Part shown: in pieces, positions 35,298-43,639 of the stretch | Layout: each line of letters starts with the position of its first letter | Position numbering within the stretch: the stretch's first letter is position 1 | Source of the DNA: Polynucleobacter sp. AP-Sving-400A-A2 | GTDB lineage: Bacteria; Pseudomonadota; Gammaproteobacteria; Burkholderiales; Burkholderiaceae | NCBI RefSeq assembly: GCF_018688155.1 | Contig: NZ_CP061312.1 | Span: 1,054,001 to 1,118,000, forward strand | Direction: 5' to 3' | DNA: 64,000 nt | The notes under the pieces: model-generated | The model's input: the letters and a program-made list of their open reading frames with translations, nothing else | Told to the model about the DNA's origin: nothing | Database searches by the model: none | Translations under genes and position numbers: made by a program

Positions 35298-36734
35298 TTA
35301 CATGTTTAATGCACGTTTATCCGTCGCCAATGCTGCCTCGCGAACCACTTCCGATAGACTTGGATGTGGATGACAGATACGTGCAATATCTTCAGCTGCT
35401 GCTTTAAATTCCATTGCTACGGCCGCCTCAGCAATTAAGTCAGAAGCATTTGGTCCAATGATGTGAACACCTAAAATTTCATCTGTTTTTTCATCTGCTA
35501 ATACCTTGACGAAACCATCGGCACGATCCATGCCTAAGGCGCGGCCGTTAGCTGCAAATGGGAACTGACCTGCTTTGTAAGCAATACCAGCCTGTTTAAG
35601 CTGCTCTTCAGTTCTACCAACCCAAGCAATTTCAGGATCGGTGTAGATCACCCAAGGAATACAGTTGTAATCAATATGTGGTTTTTGACCGGCAATCGTT
35701 TCAGCAACGAGCACACCTTCATCTTCAGCCTTATGGGCCAACATCGGTCCGCGTACCACGTCACCCACAGCGTAAACGCCAGGGGCCGCTGTTGCACAAG
35801 TATGGTCATCAACTGGAATAAACCCACGCTCATCCACTTTTAGGCCGATCTTATCGAGACCTAGTTTGTCCGTATTAGGAACCCGGCCAACAGAAACGAT
35901 TAAACGATCGCACTCTAATTTTTGAGCCTTGCCTTCACTATCGGTGTAGTTCACTACAACACCTTTTTTATCTACCTTCACTTCACCAATCTTGACGCCC
36001 ATATTGATTTTGAGACCTTGCTTGGTGAAGATCTTATGAGCCTCTTTTGCAATACCTTGATCGCAGGCACCCAAGAAAGTAGGGAGCGCCTCCAGAATCG
36101 TCACATCAGAACCAACACGGCGCCAAACTGATCCGAGCTCTAGGCCGATTACACCAGCGCCAATGACACCAAGCTTCTTCGGTATAGAATCAAACTTGAG
36201 ACCACCTTCGTTATCGCTAATCAAAACGTTATCAACAGGAATACCTGGCAAATGACGTGCCTTAGATCCAGTAGCAATGATCACGTTTTTAGCTGTGACT
36301 ACTTCTTTATCTTTACCGTCAATTTTGACTTGATAACCATCAGCACCCTTACCTTCAAAAGACGCATGGCCTTTTAACAAGGTGATTTTATTTTTACGAA
36401 ACAAGAACTGAATACCAGCAGTCATCTTGGTCACAATTGCATCTTTACGAGCGATCATCTTGCCGGAGTCTAGCTTCACCGATCCAACGGTAATACCGTG
36501 ATCGGCTACATGATGGCTAATCTTCTCAAACTCTTCAGAAGAAGCCAGCAAAGCTTTAGACGGAATGCAACCGACGTTCAAGCAAGTTCCGCCAAGGCGT
36601 ATTTCACCCTTTGGATCGTCAAAAGAATTTGATTCAGCGCAGGCAACTTTAAAACCGAGTTGCGCCGCACGAATCGCAGCGATATAGCCACCAGGGCCAC
36701 CGCCGATTACTACTACGTCAAATGATTGGCTCAT
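35298..36734 (-). CDS. lpdA: Dihydrolipoyl dehydrogenase (E3)
   Basis: The 478-residue flavoprotein reoxidises the lipoamide of the 2-oxoglutarate dehydrogenase complex. It has the FAD motif GGGPGGY, the redox-active disulfide C51 and C56 in GGTCLNVGCIPSK, the NAD-binding GAGVIGLELGSVW and a C-terminal HPHPSLSE acid-base pair. It follows odhB by 11 bp and is the third gene of the operon. Confidence 0.95.
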   Translation of the reverse strand: MSQSFDVVVIGGGPGGYIAAIRAAQLGFKVACAESNSFDDPKGEIRLGGTCLNVGCIPSKALLASSEEFEKISHHVADHGITVGSVKLDSGKMIARKDAIVTKMTAGIQFLFRKNKITLLKGHASFEGKGADGYQVKIDGKDKEVVTAKNVIIATGSKARHLPGIPVDNVLISDNEGGLKFDSIPKKLGVIGAGVIGLELGSVWRRVGSDVTILEALPTFLGACDQGIAKEAHKIFTKQGLKINMGVKIGEVKVDKKGVVVNYTDSEGKAQKLECDRLIVSVGRVPNTDKLGLDKIGLKVDERGFIPVDDHTCATAAPGVYAVGDVVRGPMLAHKAEDEGVLVAETIAGQKPHIDYNCIPWVIYTDPEIAWVGRTEEQLKQAGIAYKAGQFPFAANGRALGMDRADGFVKVLADEKTDEILGVHIIGPNASDLIAEAAVAMEFKAAAEDIARICHPHPSLSEVVREAALATDKRALNM

Positions 36735-36745
36735 GCTCTTCTCTC

Positions 36746-37954
36746 TTAAAGGTCAAGGAGAAGGCGTGAAGGATCTTCCAATGCATCCTTCATAGCGACT
36801 AAACCAAGCACTGCCTCACGACCGTCAATAATGCGGTGGTCATATGACAAAGCTAGGTAGTTAATCGGACGAATCACAATTTGGCCGTTCTCAACTACTG
36901 CACGCTCTTTAGTTGCATGAATACCCAAGATCGCAGACTGCGGAGGATTAATAATTGGAGTAGACAGCATCGAACCAAACACACCGCCATTAGAGATGGA
37001 GAATGTGCCGCCGGTTAAATCTTCCAATGACAACTTACCTTCGCGAGCTTTTATACCAAACTCCGCAATCTTTTTCTCGATGTCAGCCAAATTCATTTGA
37101 TCCACATCACGCAGAATGGGAACCACCAAACCACGTGGTGAGCTCACTGCAATACCAATGTCAAAGTAACCGTGATACACGATATCATTGCCATCAACCG
37201 ATGCGTTCAATAATGGGAACTTCTTCAAAGCATGGGTAGCCGCTTTAACGAAGAAGGACATGAAGCCTAACTTCACACCGTGAACTTTTTCAAACTGATC
37301 TTTGTACTTATTACGCATAGCAATTACTGGGGCCATATTGACTTCATTAAAGGTAGTCAAGATGGCGTTGTTTGCTTGAGACTCCAGCAGACGCTCAGCA
37401 ATACGGGCACGCAAGCGGCTCATTGGCACGCGCTCTTCTGGACGGTTGCCCGACGGAATTGGTGTACTAGGTAATGCAGCAGGGGCTGCACTTCCAGCAA
37501 CAGCATTGAGCGCATCACCTTTTGTCACGCGACCATCACGACCAGAGCCTGTAACTTGACCTGTGGTCATATTGTTCTCAGCCAAAATTTTTGCTGCAGA
37601 AGGTGCAGCCGCAGCGCCACTTGATTTTGCTGCGGGCGCAGCTTTAGCTGATGCAGCAGCTGGAGCGGCTGCAGGTGCTGGTGCAGCTGCCACAGGAGCT
37701 GCAGCAGCAACAGCGGTGCTATCAATCTTCGCAATCAACTGCTCAGCAATTACTGTGCCACCATCAGCAATCAGGATTTCTGTGATGACACCAGCAGACG
37801 GTGAAGGAACTTCCAGCACAACTTTGTCAGTTTCAATTTCAATCAAAATCTCATCTTGACCGACAGCATCGCCAACTGTCTTTTTCCATTGCAACAAAGT
37901 AGCTTCTGCTACTGACTCTGAGAGCTGGGGAACTTTAACTTCAAAAATAGCCAT
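36746..37954 (-). CDS. odhB: 2-oxoglutarate dehydrogenase E2, dihydrolipoyl succinyltransferase
   Basis: The 402-residue E2 has one N-terminal lipoyl domain (lysine K44 in [11 protein letters not shown]), an Ala/Pro-rich linker (about 85-115), a peripheral-subunit-binding domain ([14 protein letters not shown] and [10 protein letters not shown]), and the catalytic domain ending in [12 protein letters not shown]. It transfers succinyl groups to CoA. Linker length is usual. It is between sucA (42 bp) and lpdA (11 bp). Confidence 0.95.
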   Translation of the reverse strand: MAIFEVKVPQLSESVAEATLLQWKKTVGDAVGQDEILIEIETDKVVLEVPSPSAGVITEILIADGGTVIAEQLIAKIDSTAVAAAAPVAAAPAPAAAPAAASAKAAPAAKSSGAAAAPSAAKILAENNMTTGQVTGSGRDGRVTKGDALNAVAGSAAPAALPSTPIPSGNRPEERVPMSRLRARIAERLLESQANNAILTTFNEVNMAPVIAMRNKYKDQFEKVHGVKLGFMSFFVKAATHALKKFPLLNASVDGNDIVYHGYFDIGIAVSSPRGLVVPILRDVDQMNLADIEKKIAEFGIKAREGKLSLEDLTGGTFSISNGGVFGSMLSTPIINPPQSAILGIHATKERAVVENGQIVIRPINYLALSYDHRIIDGREAVLGLVAMKDALEDPSRLLLDL

Positions 37955-37996
37955 GATTAATCCTGTTTAGTATTTATATGTGAGTGAGGTCTACGA

Positions 37997-40852
37997 TTAC
38001 TTCGTAATGACATAACCCTTTAGTTTTGCGAATGCTGCATTCAGAAGTGACTTCTGTTGTTCTTGATGGAGGTGAGCGTAGCCACAAGCTGGTGAAGCAG
38101 AAGCTGGGCGGCCCGCATAGGACAACTTCATCCCCTCAGACATATTCTCCAAGATATTGTGCTGAACAAAGAACCAAGCGCCTTGGTTTTGTGGCTCGTC
38201 TTGACACCACACCACCTCTTCCAAGTTTGGATATTTCTTTAACTCAACAGTCAACGCTTTGTGCGGGAATGGATAGAGCTGCTCCAAACGAATAATCGCT
38301 ACATCCTCTAGTTTTTTCTCGGTACGTGCTTTGGCTAAGTCGTAATAGACTTTGCCAGAACACATGATTAATCGAGTTACCTTTTTGCCATCGATGCTCT
38401 CATCGCGCTCCCCAAGAATGGTATGAAAACCACCCTTTGTAAACTCAGACAATGGCGAAGCAGCTTCTTTATTACGCAACAATGATTTTGGTGTCATCAA
38501 GATCAGCGGCTTGCGGAACTGACGAATCATTTGGCGACGCAAGACGTGGAAGATCTGCGATGCAGTCGTTGGCTGAATCACTTGCATATTAGTGTCAGCA
38601 CATAACTGCATGAAGCGCTCTAAACGTGCGGATGAGTGTTCGGGACCTTGGCCCTCATAGCCGTGAGGTAACATCATGACCAAGCCGTTTGCACGACCCC
38701 ACTTCACTTCTCCTGAAGCGATAAATTGGTCGATCACCACTTGAGCACCATTTGCAAAGTCGCCGAACTGAGCCTCCCAAATAGTTAGGGTATTTGGCTC
38801 TGCTGCAGCGTAACCATACTCAAAACCAAGCACAGCCTCTTCGGAGAGGATGGAATCAATTACCAAAAAAGGAGCTTGATCTTTGGCGATATGGCGCAGG
38901 GGAATGTAGACCCCGGTATCCCATTTTTCGCGGTTTTGATTATGCAAAACAGCATGACGATGAGTGAAGGTGCCGCGGCCACTATCCTCGCCTGATAAGC
39001 GAACTGGATAACCGCTCGCCACTAGAGATGCGAAAGCCATATGCTCACCCATGCCCCAATCAACATTGGTTTCTCCGCGGCCCATGGCGGCACGATCTTT
39101 TAAGACCTTTTCAACCAGTGGGTGCACCTTGAATCCCTCTCGAGCAGTAGACACTCGCTCGGCTAATCGCTTCCACTCGGTCAAAGGGATGGCAGTATCG
39201 GCTTCATCAGTCCAACGCTTATTGAGGAATGGAGACCAGTCAACCGCAAACTTACCTTTGAAGTTACTAAGGACAGGGTCAGAAGTCTGCTTACCAGCAT
39301 CCATGGCCGCACGATACTCTTTCACCATTAATTCACCGGTGCCGGCAGGCAATACACCTTGAGCTTCTAATTTATCTGCATACAACTTGCGTGTACCCGG
39401 ATGAGCCGCGATGATTTTGTACATCAATGGTTGCGTCATTGCTGGGGTATCTTGCTCGTTATGACCCAGCTTTCTGAAGCAAACAATATCAATCGCAACA
39501 TCTTTGTGGAACTGTGTGCGGAACTCAACAGCTAGCTTGGTAGCCAGAACAACCGCTTCAGGATCATCGCCATTCACATGCAATACAGGCGCATCAATCA
39601 CCTTCATGATGTCTGTGCAATACAAGCTAGAACGCAAATCACGAGGATCGGATGTAGTGAAACCAATCTGATTATTAATCACGATATGAATCGTGCCGCC
39701 AGTGTAGTAACCGCGCACCTCTGCCATTGCTAAGGTTTCTTGCATCACGCCTTGACCTGCAATAGCGGCATCTCCATGCACTAATACTGGCAATACCTGC
39801 TCGCCCACCATATCACCACGGCGCTCCATACGAGCGCGTGCAGACCCTTCTACTACTGGGTTCACGATTTCTAAATGGGAGGGGTTAAATGCAAGCGATA
39901 GATGAACGGGTCCGGCTGGAGTAGAAATATCGCTCGAGAAACCTTGGTGATATTTCACATCACCCGCAGGCAATGTTTCTGGACCTTTGTGCTCAAACTC
40001 AGCAAAAAGATCTGAAGGCATTTTTCCTAAGACGTTCACCAGCACATTGAGTCGGCCACGATGGGCCATACCAATCACAATCTCTTGAACGCCTTTAGAG
40101 CCGGACTCACGAATCAATTCGTCCATACAAGCGATAAAACTCTCACCACCCTCAAGAGAGAAACGCTTTTGACCAACATACTTTGCTTGAAGATAACGCT
40201 CCAAACCCTCTGCTGAAGTCACGCGATCTAAAATATGGCGCTTCTCGTCCATATTAAATCTAGGAGTTGAACGAATCGACTCTAATTTTTCTTGCCACCA
40301 TTTCTTGATGGTCTGGTCAGCAATAAACATGTACTCAGCACCCAAGGTGCCGCAGTAAGTTTGACGCAATGCTTGCAGTAAATCACGCAAGGTCATTTCG
40401 TTACGACCAAAGAAAGTGTTACTAGTATTGAAGACGATATCCATATCGCCGTCAGTGAAACCATAAAAAGCAGGATCTAACTCTGGAATATCCTTGCGCT
40501 CAATTCGCTTCAAGGGATCAATATCGGCCCAGCGATTACCCACGTTACGATATGCGGCGATTAACTGCTGAACGGCAACGCGTTTGCGCCCCATCTCAGA
40601 GTCAGCCGAATCAGAAACTGTTCTGATAGGGCCTTGCTTAGCTCGCTCAGCAAAGGAAGCAACGATAGGTCCATGGGCAACGTCTGATCTAGAAGAGCCA
40701 TCTACTGCTGGGACTTGCTTCACATTATCAAAATAATCTCGCCAATGGTCAGCTACAGAGCCTGGATCGTGCAAATAGGATTCGTAGAGTTCCTCTACGT
40801 AAGGGGCGTTTCCACCGAAGAGATAGGAGCTATCTCTTTGATCTTGCATCAT
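37997..40852 (-). CDS. sucA: 2-oxoglutarate dehydrogenase E1
   Basis: The 951-residue thiamine-diphosphate enzyme decarboxylates 2-oxoglutarate in the TCA cycle. It has the family start YLFGGNAPYVEELYESYL (first 15 residues shown as landmark), GMAHRGRLNVL, the ThDP fold GDAAIAGQGV with VINNQIGFTTS and the C-terminal DEPQNQGAW. The ATG at 40852 has AAAGGTGAG at good distance; a GTG at 40861 overlaps that ribosome-binding site. It is the first gene of the sucA-odhB-lpdA operon. Confidence 0.96.
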   Translation of the reverse strand: MMQDQRDSSYLFGGNAPYVEELYESYLHDPGSVADHWRDYFDNVKQVPAVDGSSRSDVAHGPIVASFAERAKQGPIRTVSDSADSEMGRKRVAVQQLIAAYRNVGNRWADIDPLKRIERKDIPELDPAFYGFTDGDMDIVFNTSNTFFGRNEMTLRDLLQALRQTYCGTLGAEYMFIADQTIKKWWQEKLESIRSTPRFNMDEKRHILDRVTSAEGLERYLQAKYVGQKRFSLEGGESFIACMDELIRESGSKGVQEIVIGMAHRGRLNVLVNVLGKMPSDLFAEFEHKGPETLPAGDVKYHQGFSSDISTPAGPVHLSLAFNPSHLEIVNPVVEGSARARMERRGDMVGEQVLPVLVHGDAAIAGQGVMQETLAMAEVRGYYTGGTIHIVINNQIGFTTSDPRDLRSSLYCTDIMKVIDAPVLHVNGDDPEAVVLATKLAVEFRTQFHKDVAIDIVCFRKLGHNEQDTPAMTQPLMYKIIAAHPGTRKLYADKLEAQGVLPAGTGELMVKEYRAAMDAGKQTSDPVLSNFKGKFAVDWSPFLNKRWTDEADTAIPLTEWKRLAERVSTAREGFKVHPLVEKVLKDRAAMGRGETNVDWGMGEHMAFASLVASGYPVRLSGEDSGRGTFTHRHAVLHNQNREKWDTGVYIPLRHIAKDQAPFLVIDSILSEEAVLGFEYGYAAAEPNTLTIWEAQFGDFANGAQVVIDQFIASGEVKWGRANGLVMMLPHGYEGQGPEHSSARLERFMQLCADTNMQVIQPTTASQIFHVLRRQMIRQFRKPLILMTPKSLLRNKEAASPLSEFTKGGFHTILGERDESIDGKKVTRLIMCSGKVYYDLAKARTEKKLEDVAIIRLEQLYPFPHKALTVELKKYPNLEEVVWCQDEPQNQGAWFFVQHNILENMSEGMKLSYAGRPASASPACGYAHLHQEQQKSLLNAAFAKLKGYVITK

Positions 40853-40861
40853 GATGCTCAC

Positions 40862-40990
40862 CTTTCATCGGGTTTCCCGAATAAAGACTGTGGTTAAAAC
40901 CATTCGCTCTGCGGCTAAACCGCTTTACGAATTGATCTGTGCGAATACTCTTACACGCTAATTTAACACGACTACCCATTGATTCATAAA
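40862..40990 (-). ncRNA. Structured sucA leader, candidate sucA RNA motif
   Basis: The bases upstream of sucA on the minus strand contain several stems: TCGGG-AAA-CCCGA (40868-40880), GGTT-TT-AACC (about 40892-40901) and GCGG-TTTAG-CCGC (40911-40923). The first stem ends five bases before the AAAGGTGAG ribosome-binding site, so alternative pairing could hide that site. A conserved 'sucA' RNA motif is known in Burkholderiales upstream of this gene; I identify it by place and stems only. The 5' end is approximate. Confidence 0.5.
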
Positions 40991-41147
40991 GGACTTTCCC
41001 TTATTAAAGGGGCTTTCAATGCAATCCTCACTGTTTAAGGGCTGAATAAGAATTTTCCTACTTTGATTTAAACCATGCCTGACAGATTCCCCCAGACTTG
41101 ATTCGTATTCTCTAAATCTCCAAATAAATTAATGAGATTAGGGACAT

Positions 41148-41849
41148 ATGAAAGCGATTACCCCAGAATTGGAATATCTAAGCACCCGTCAAAGCGCAAA
41201 AGTGCTGCAGGTATCACTTGGCACGGTCCAGAAAATGGTTGAATTAGGTGAATTAATCGCCTGGAAGACGCGTGGTGGTCACCGGCGCATCTTGGCAAGC
41301 TCTTTAGATCAACAGTTAGCACGTCGCAAAAGAGCAATGCGCCAAAAAACTACCCAAAACTGCATTGCCATGGGGATATTCAGAAGGGCTGAAAATAGCC
41401 ATGAATTAATCGAATCTATACAATGCTGGCAGCTAAAAGTGGATATGGAAGTATCTGTTGATAGCCTTGAGGGTCTGATGAAGGCCGTTTCAATTTCCCC
41501 CGACCTCATATTCCTAGATGCACTGATTCCACCAGTTGAGCAGGTACACCTAATCCATTACTTGAGCAAAAACAGGGACACGCAGCGCATTCCCATTTTG
41601 GTAGACGAGGGATTTATTCGCCTTCATCCTGGGGTTATCAGCCTGGCTGATGAAAATACGGTTGGAGTAAAGTCACGCTACCCTGAAGTACTTCAAGAGG
41701 AGCTTGAAAACGGCCTAATTGACCAAAATCCTTTGATTATTGGCTATCCAGCTACTAATCCTGAACTTGAAAACACCGTGGGAGATAAAAATCGCCACGA
41801 ACTCTTAGAGCCTATATTTATTCAGGCGCTCAATAGAAAGTGTGCATAG
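41148..41849 (+). CDS. Excisionase-type HTH protein with a degenerate receiver-like domain
   Basis: The 233-residue protein has an N-terminal MerR/excisionase helix-turn-helix (residues 10-48: STRQSAKVLQVSLGTVQKM then GELIAWKTRGGHRRI). A second domain (about 72-165) resembles a response-regulator receiver: SPDLIFLDALIPP with D124 at the phosphoacceptor position, but lacking the usual acidic pair at the first strand. It could bind DNA without phosphorylation. It is divergent from the sucA operon (295 bp apart), so it may regulate TCA-cycle genes; this is inference. The tail from residue 165 has no recognisable motif. Confidence 0.75.
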   Translation: MKAITPELEYLSTRQSAKVLQVSLGTVQKMVELGELIAWKTRGGHRRILASSLDQQLARRKRAMRQKTTQNCIAMGIFRRAENSHELIESIQCWQLKVDMEVSVDSLEGLMKAVSISPDLIFLDALIPPVEQVHLIHYLSKNRDTQRIPILVDEGFIRLHPGVISLADENTVGVKSRYPEVLQEELENGLIDQNPLIIGYPATNPELENTVGDKNRHELLEPIFIQALNRKCA

Positions 41850-41871
41850 AGTCTCAAGGTTCAAAAAACAT

Positions 41872-41904
41872 AAAAGCCGCTCAATCTTGCTATGAGCGGC
41901 TTTT
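41872..41904. terminator. Bidirectional terminator between the HTH gene and hns
   Basis: AAAAGCCGCTCA (41872-41883) and TGAGCGGCTTTT (41893-41904) form a perfect 12-pair stem with a nine-base loop, with T-runs on both strands. It serves the convergent HTH gene and H-NS gene. Confidence 0.92.
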
Positions 41905-41934
41905 TTAAATAAAATTTCTATTTAAATCAATGGT

Positions 41935-42219
41935 TTAGATTAAGAAGTTACTGCGATCTCTACCTTCAATCCATTTTGGCGCCTTACCGCGACCAGTCCA
42001 GGTATCACCAGTAGAGGGATTACGGTACTTTGGGGCAACCTTAGCGCCAGAACTGCGAACGCCAGCTTTACGACTAAATAAGTCTGAAGCTGTCAAATCA
42101 TATTGCTCAATGATGAGCTTGGCTTTAGCAATGCCGTCGGCCTTTTCACGTAAAACTGCTTCTTTAATTTGTTTATCTAACTGTTCGCGCTGGGCTAAAA
42201 GCTCTTTATAAGATGACAT
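41935..42219 (-). CDS. H-NS family nucleoid protein
   Basis: The 94-residue protein has an N-terminal coiled-coil oligomerisation region (residues 1-45) and the C-terminal DNA-binding motif YRNPSTGDTWTGRGKAPKWI (key W-T-G-R-G-K-x-P-x-W), which inserts in the minor groove of AT-rich DNA. It belongs to the short beta-proteobacterial H-NS/Bv3F-like group. GGAGA is the ribosome-binding site. The unusually AT-rich upstream DNA suggests autoregulation, but that is inference. Confidence 0.92.
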   Translation of the reverse strand: MSSYKELLAQREQLDKQIKEAVLREKADGIAKAKLIIEQYDLTASDLFSRKAGVRSSGAKVAPKYRNPSTGDTWTGRGKAPKWIEGRDRSNFLI

Positions 42220-42281
42220 TTAGTAATTTCTCCGAATATTAGTTACGAGATAATCATAAGATAATTATTTCTAAGTCTAAG

Positions 42282-42287
42282 ATTATA
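42282..42287 (-). promoter_or_regulatory. -10 element of the hns gene
   Basis: On the minus strand TATAAT (GCGTATAATCTT) lies 63-68 bp upstream of the hns ATG. No good -35 box is seen at 17 bp. The surrounding 200 bases are markedly AT-rich. Confidence 0.55.
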
Positions 42288-42373
42288 CGCTTAATATTAA
42301 CTAGATAGAAATCTAAGTAAATAAACCATAAAACCTGTATAGGTTATTGATTTTAGTATTAATGTTGGAATTA

Positions 42374-42406
42374 TTAAAAAATCATTATAAATATTATATT
42401 TATAAT
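42374..42406 (-). terminator. AT-only hairpin after the thioesterase gene, probable weak terminator
   Basis: ATTATAAAT (42384-42392) and ATTTATAAT (42398-42406) are perfect inverted repeats with a five-base loop, 14 bp past the thioesterase stop; on the minus strand a TTTTTT run follows. The stem has no G or C pairs, so termination strength is doubtful. Confidence 0.45.
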
Positions 42407-42419
42407 AAATGAATTAAGA

Positions 42420-42821
42420 TTATCTTCTCAGCATAAATGTACCACTAGATTTAGCAGTAATTTCACCAGCCTCATTTAAAACTACCGCTTCACAGTAATG
42501 AATCGTTTTACCAAATTTCAGAACACTACCCTCCACCACAATCTTGCCAATACTTGGGCGCAGGAAGCTGACGTTCATGTCAATGGTCATAGCGCCAAGT
42601 TGTTGGTTCACGGTACTGCGAGCTGCTGCCCCCATCGCAAAGTCTAGGAGGGTCATGACGACACCGCCATGAGCAATCTGAAAGCTATTCTCAAATTCTG
42701 GTTTGATGACCAGGCTAATGCGCGACTTACCCCCTTCGGCATACTCAGGAACAACCCCTAAGTGAGCTAAAAACGGGATGGTCAATCCAAAATACGTAGT
42801 GTTATTTGAGTTTGATGTCAT
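42420..42821 (-). CDS. PaaI-type hotdog thioesterase
   Basis: The 133-residue protein has the hotdog-fold landmarks [18 protein letters not shown] (H-G-G and the D of LLDFA) and [14 protein letters not shown], as in PaaI-type acyl-CoA thioesterases. It hydrolyses an acyl- or phenylacetyl-CoA-like ester in the cytoplasm. It lies between hns and tRNA-Pro. The substrate is unknown. Confidence 0.85.
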   Translation of the reverse strand: MTSNSNNTTYFGLTIPFLAHLGVVPEYAEGGKSRISLVIKPEFENSFQIAHGGVVMTLLDFAMGAAARSTVNQQLGAMTIDMNVSFLRPSIGKIVVEGSVLKFGKTIHYCEAVVLNEAGEITAKSSGTFMLRR

Positions 42822-42843
42822 AGGAAGAGGATGCGAAGTTGAA

Positions 42844-42920
<77 letters not shown>

Positions 42921-42945
42921 ACGGGAAAAGAAATTGTATCAGTAA

Positions 42946-43296
42946 CTATTTAGAGAGAATTTGCAGGACAGCTTGCAACTCATCGCGCAAGCGAAGCTCA
43001 CCACGAGCCTCATCAAGACGATTGCGGGCGCCGCTGATCGTGAAGCCCTCTTCATATAAGAGCGTCCTAATCTTGCGAATTAAGACAACTTCATGGTGCT
43101 GATAGTAGCGACGGTTACCGCGACGCTTTTGTGGACTTAATTGGGTGAACTCTTGCTCCCAATAGCGCAATACATGAGAACGAACGGCACAAAGATCGGA
43201 TACCTCACCGATAGTGAAATAACGCTTAGAAGGAATTGGGGGAAGCTGCGAACTCAGCAGCACCGACCCAGCGTCAAATGCTGTTTTCTCGAGCAT
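42946..43296 (-). CDS. MerR-family transcriptional regulator of the ihfA operon
   Basis: The 116-residue protein has a MerR winged helix: [19 protein letters not shown] and [22 protein letters not shown], then a coiled-coil dimerisation helix. No C-terminal effector domain or metal ligands are visible. The ATG at 43296 overlaps ihfA by 23 bp. This gene regularly follows ihfA in Burkholderiales; its target is unknown. Confidence 0.88.
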   Translation of the reverse strand: MLEKTAFDAGSVLLSSQLPPIPSKRYFTIGEVSDLCAVRSHVLRYWEQEFTQLSPQKRRGNRRYYQHHEVVLIRKIRTLLYEEGFTISGARNRLDEARGELRLRDELQAVLQILSK

Positions 43297-43597
43297 GAGA
43301 CTCAACTACGTCCTTGAGCTTTTGACTTGCATGAAATGTCACAACGCGACGGGCTGCAATTGGAATCATTTGCCCAGTTTTTGGATTACGGCCTGGACGG
43401 GCAGATTTATTGCGTAACTGGAAATTACCAAATCCAGAAATCTTAACCTCAACGCCCGTCTCCAGAGATTTTCCAATACGGTCAAAGAAGGCGTCAATCA
43501 TATCCTTGGCTTCGCGCTTATTTAAGCCAACTTGATCAAAGAGAGCTTCCGAGAGCTCATTCTTGGTAACGGTATCGTTGCTAACTAAATCATTCAT
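43274..43597 (-). CDS. ihfA: Integration host factor subunit alpha
   Basis: The 107-residue HU-fold protein has [24 protein letters not shown], whose beta arm carries the DNA-bending proline ([10 protein letters not shown]). The C-terminal helix ends KLKDVV. Together with IHF-beta it bends DNA for recombination and transcription. It follows pheT by 42 bp, as in E. coli. Confidence 0.96.
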   Translation of the reverse strand: MNDLVSNDTVTKNELSEALFDQVGLNKREAKDMIDAFFDRIGKSLETGVEVKISGFGNFQLRNKSARPGRNPKTGQMIPIAARRVVTFHASQKLKDVVESHARENSI

Positions 43598-43639
43598 GGC
43601 GAAAGTCTCTTCTTACTAGATCTGTTGCTAATATTAAAC

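Noticed and set aside
37563-37859. Plus-strand Ala-rich ORF opposite odhB
   Set aside because: It is a shadow of the Ala/Pro linker of the E2 subunit; no start signal or family.
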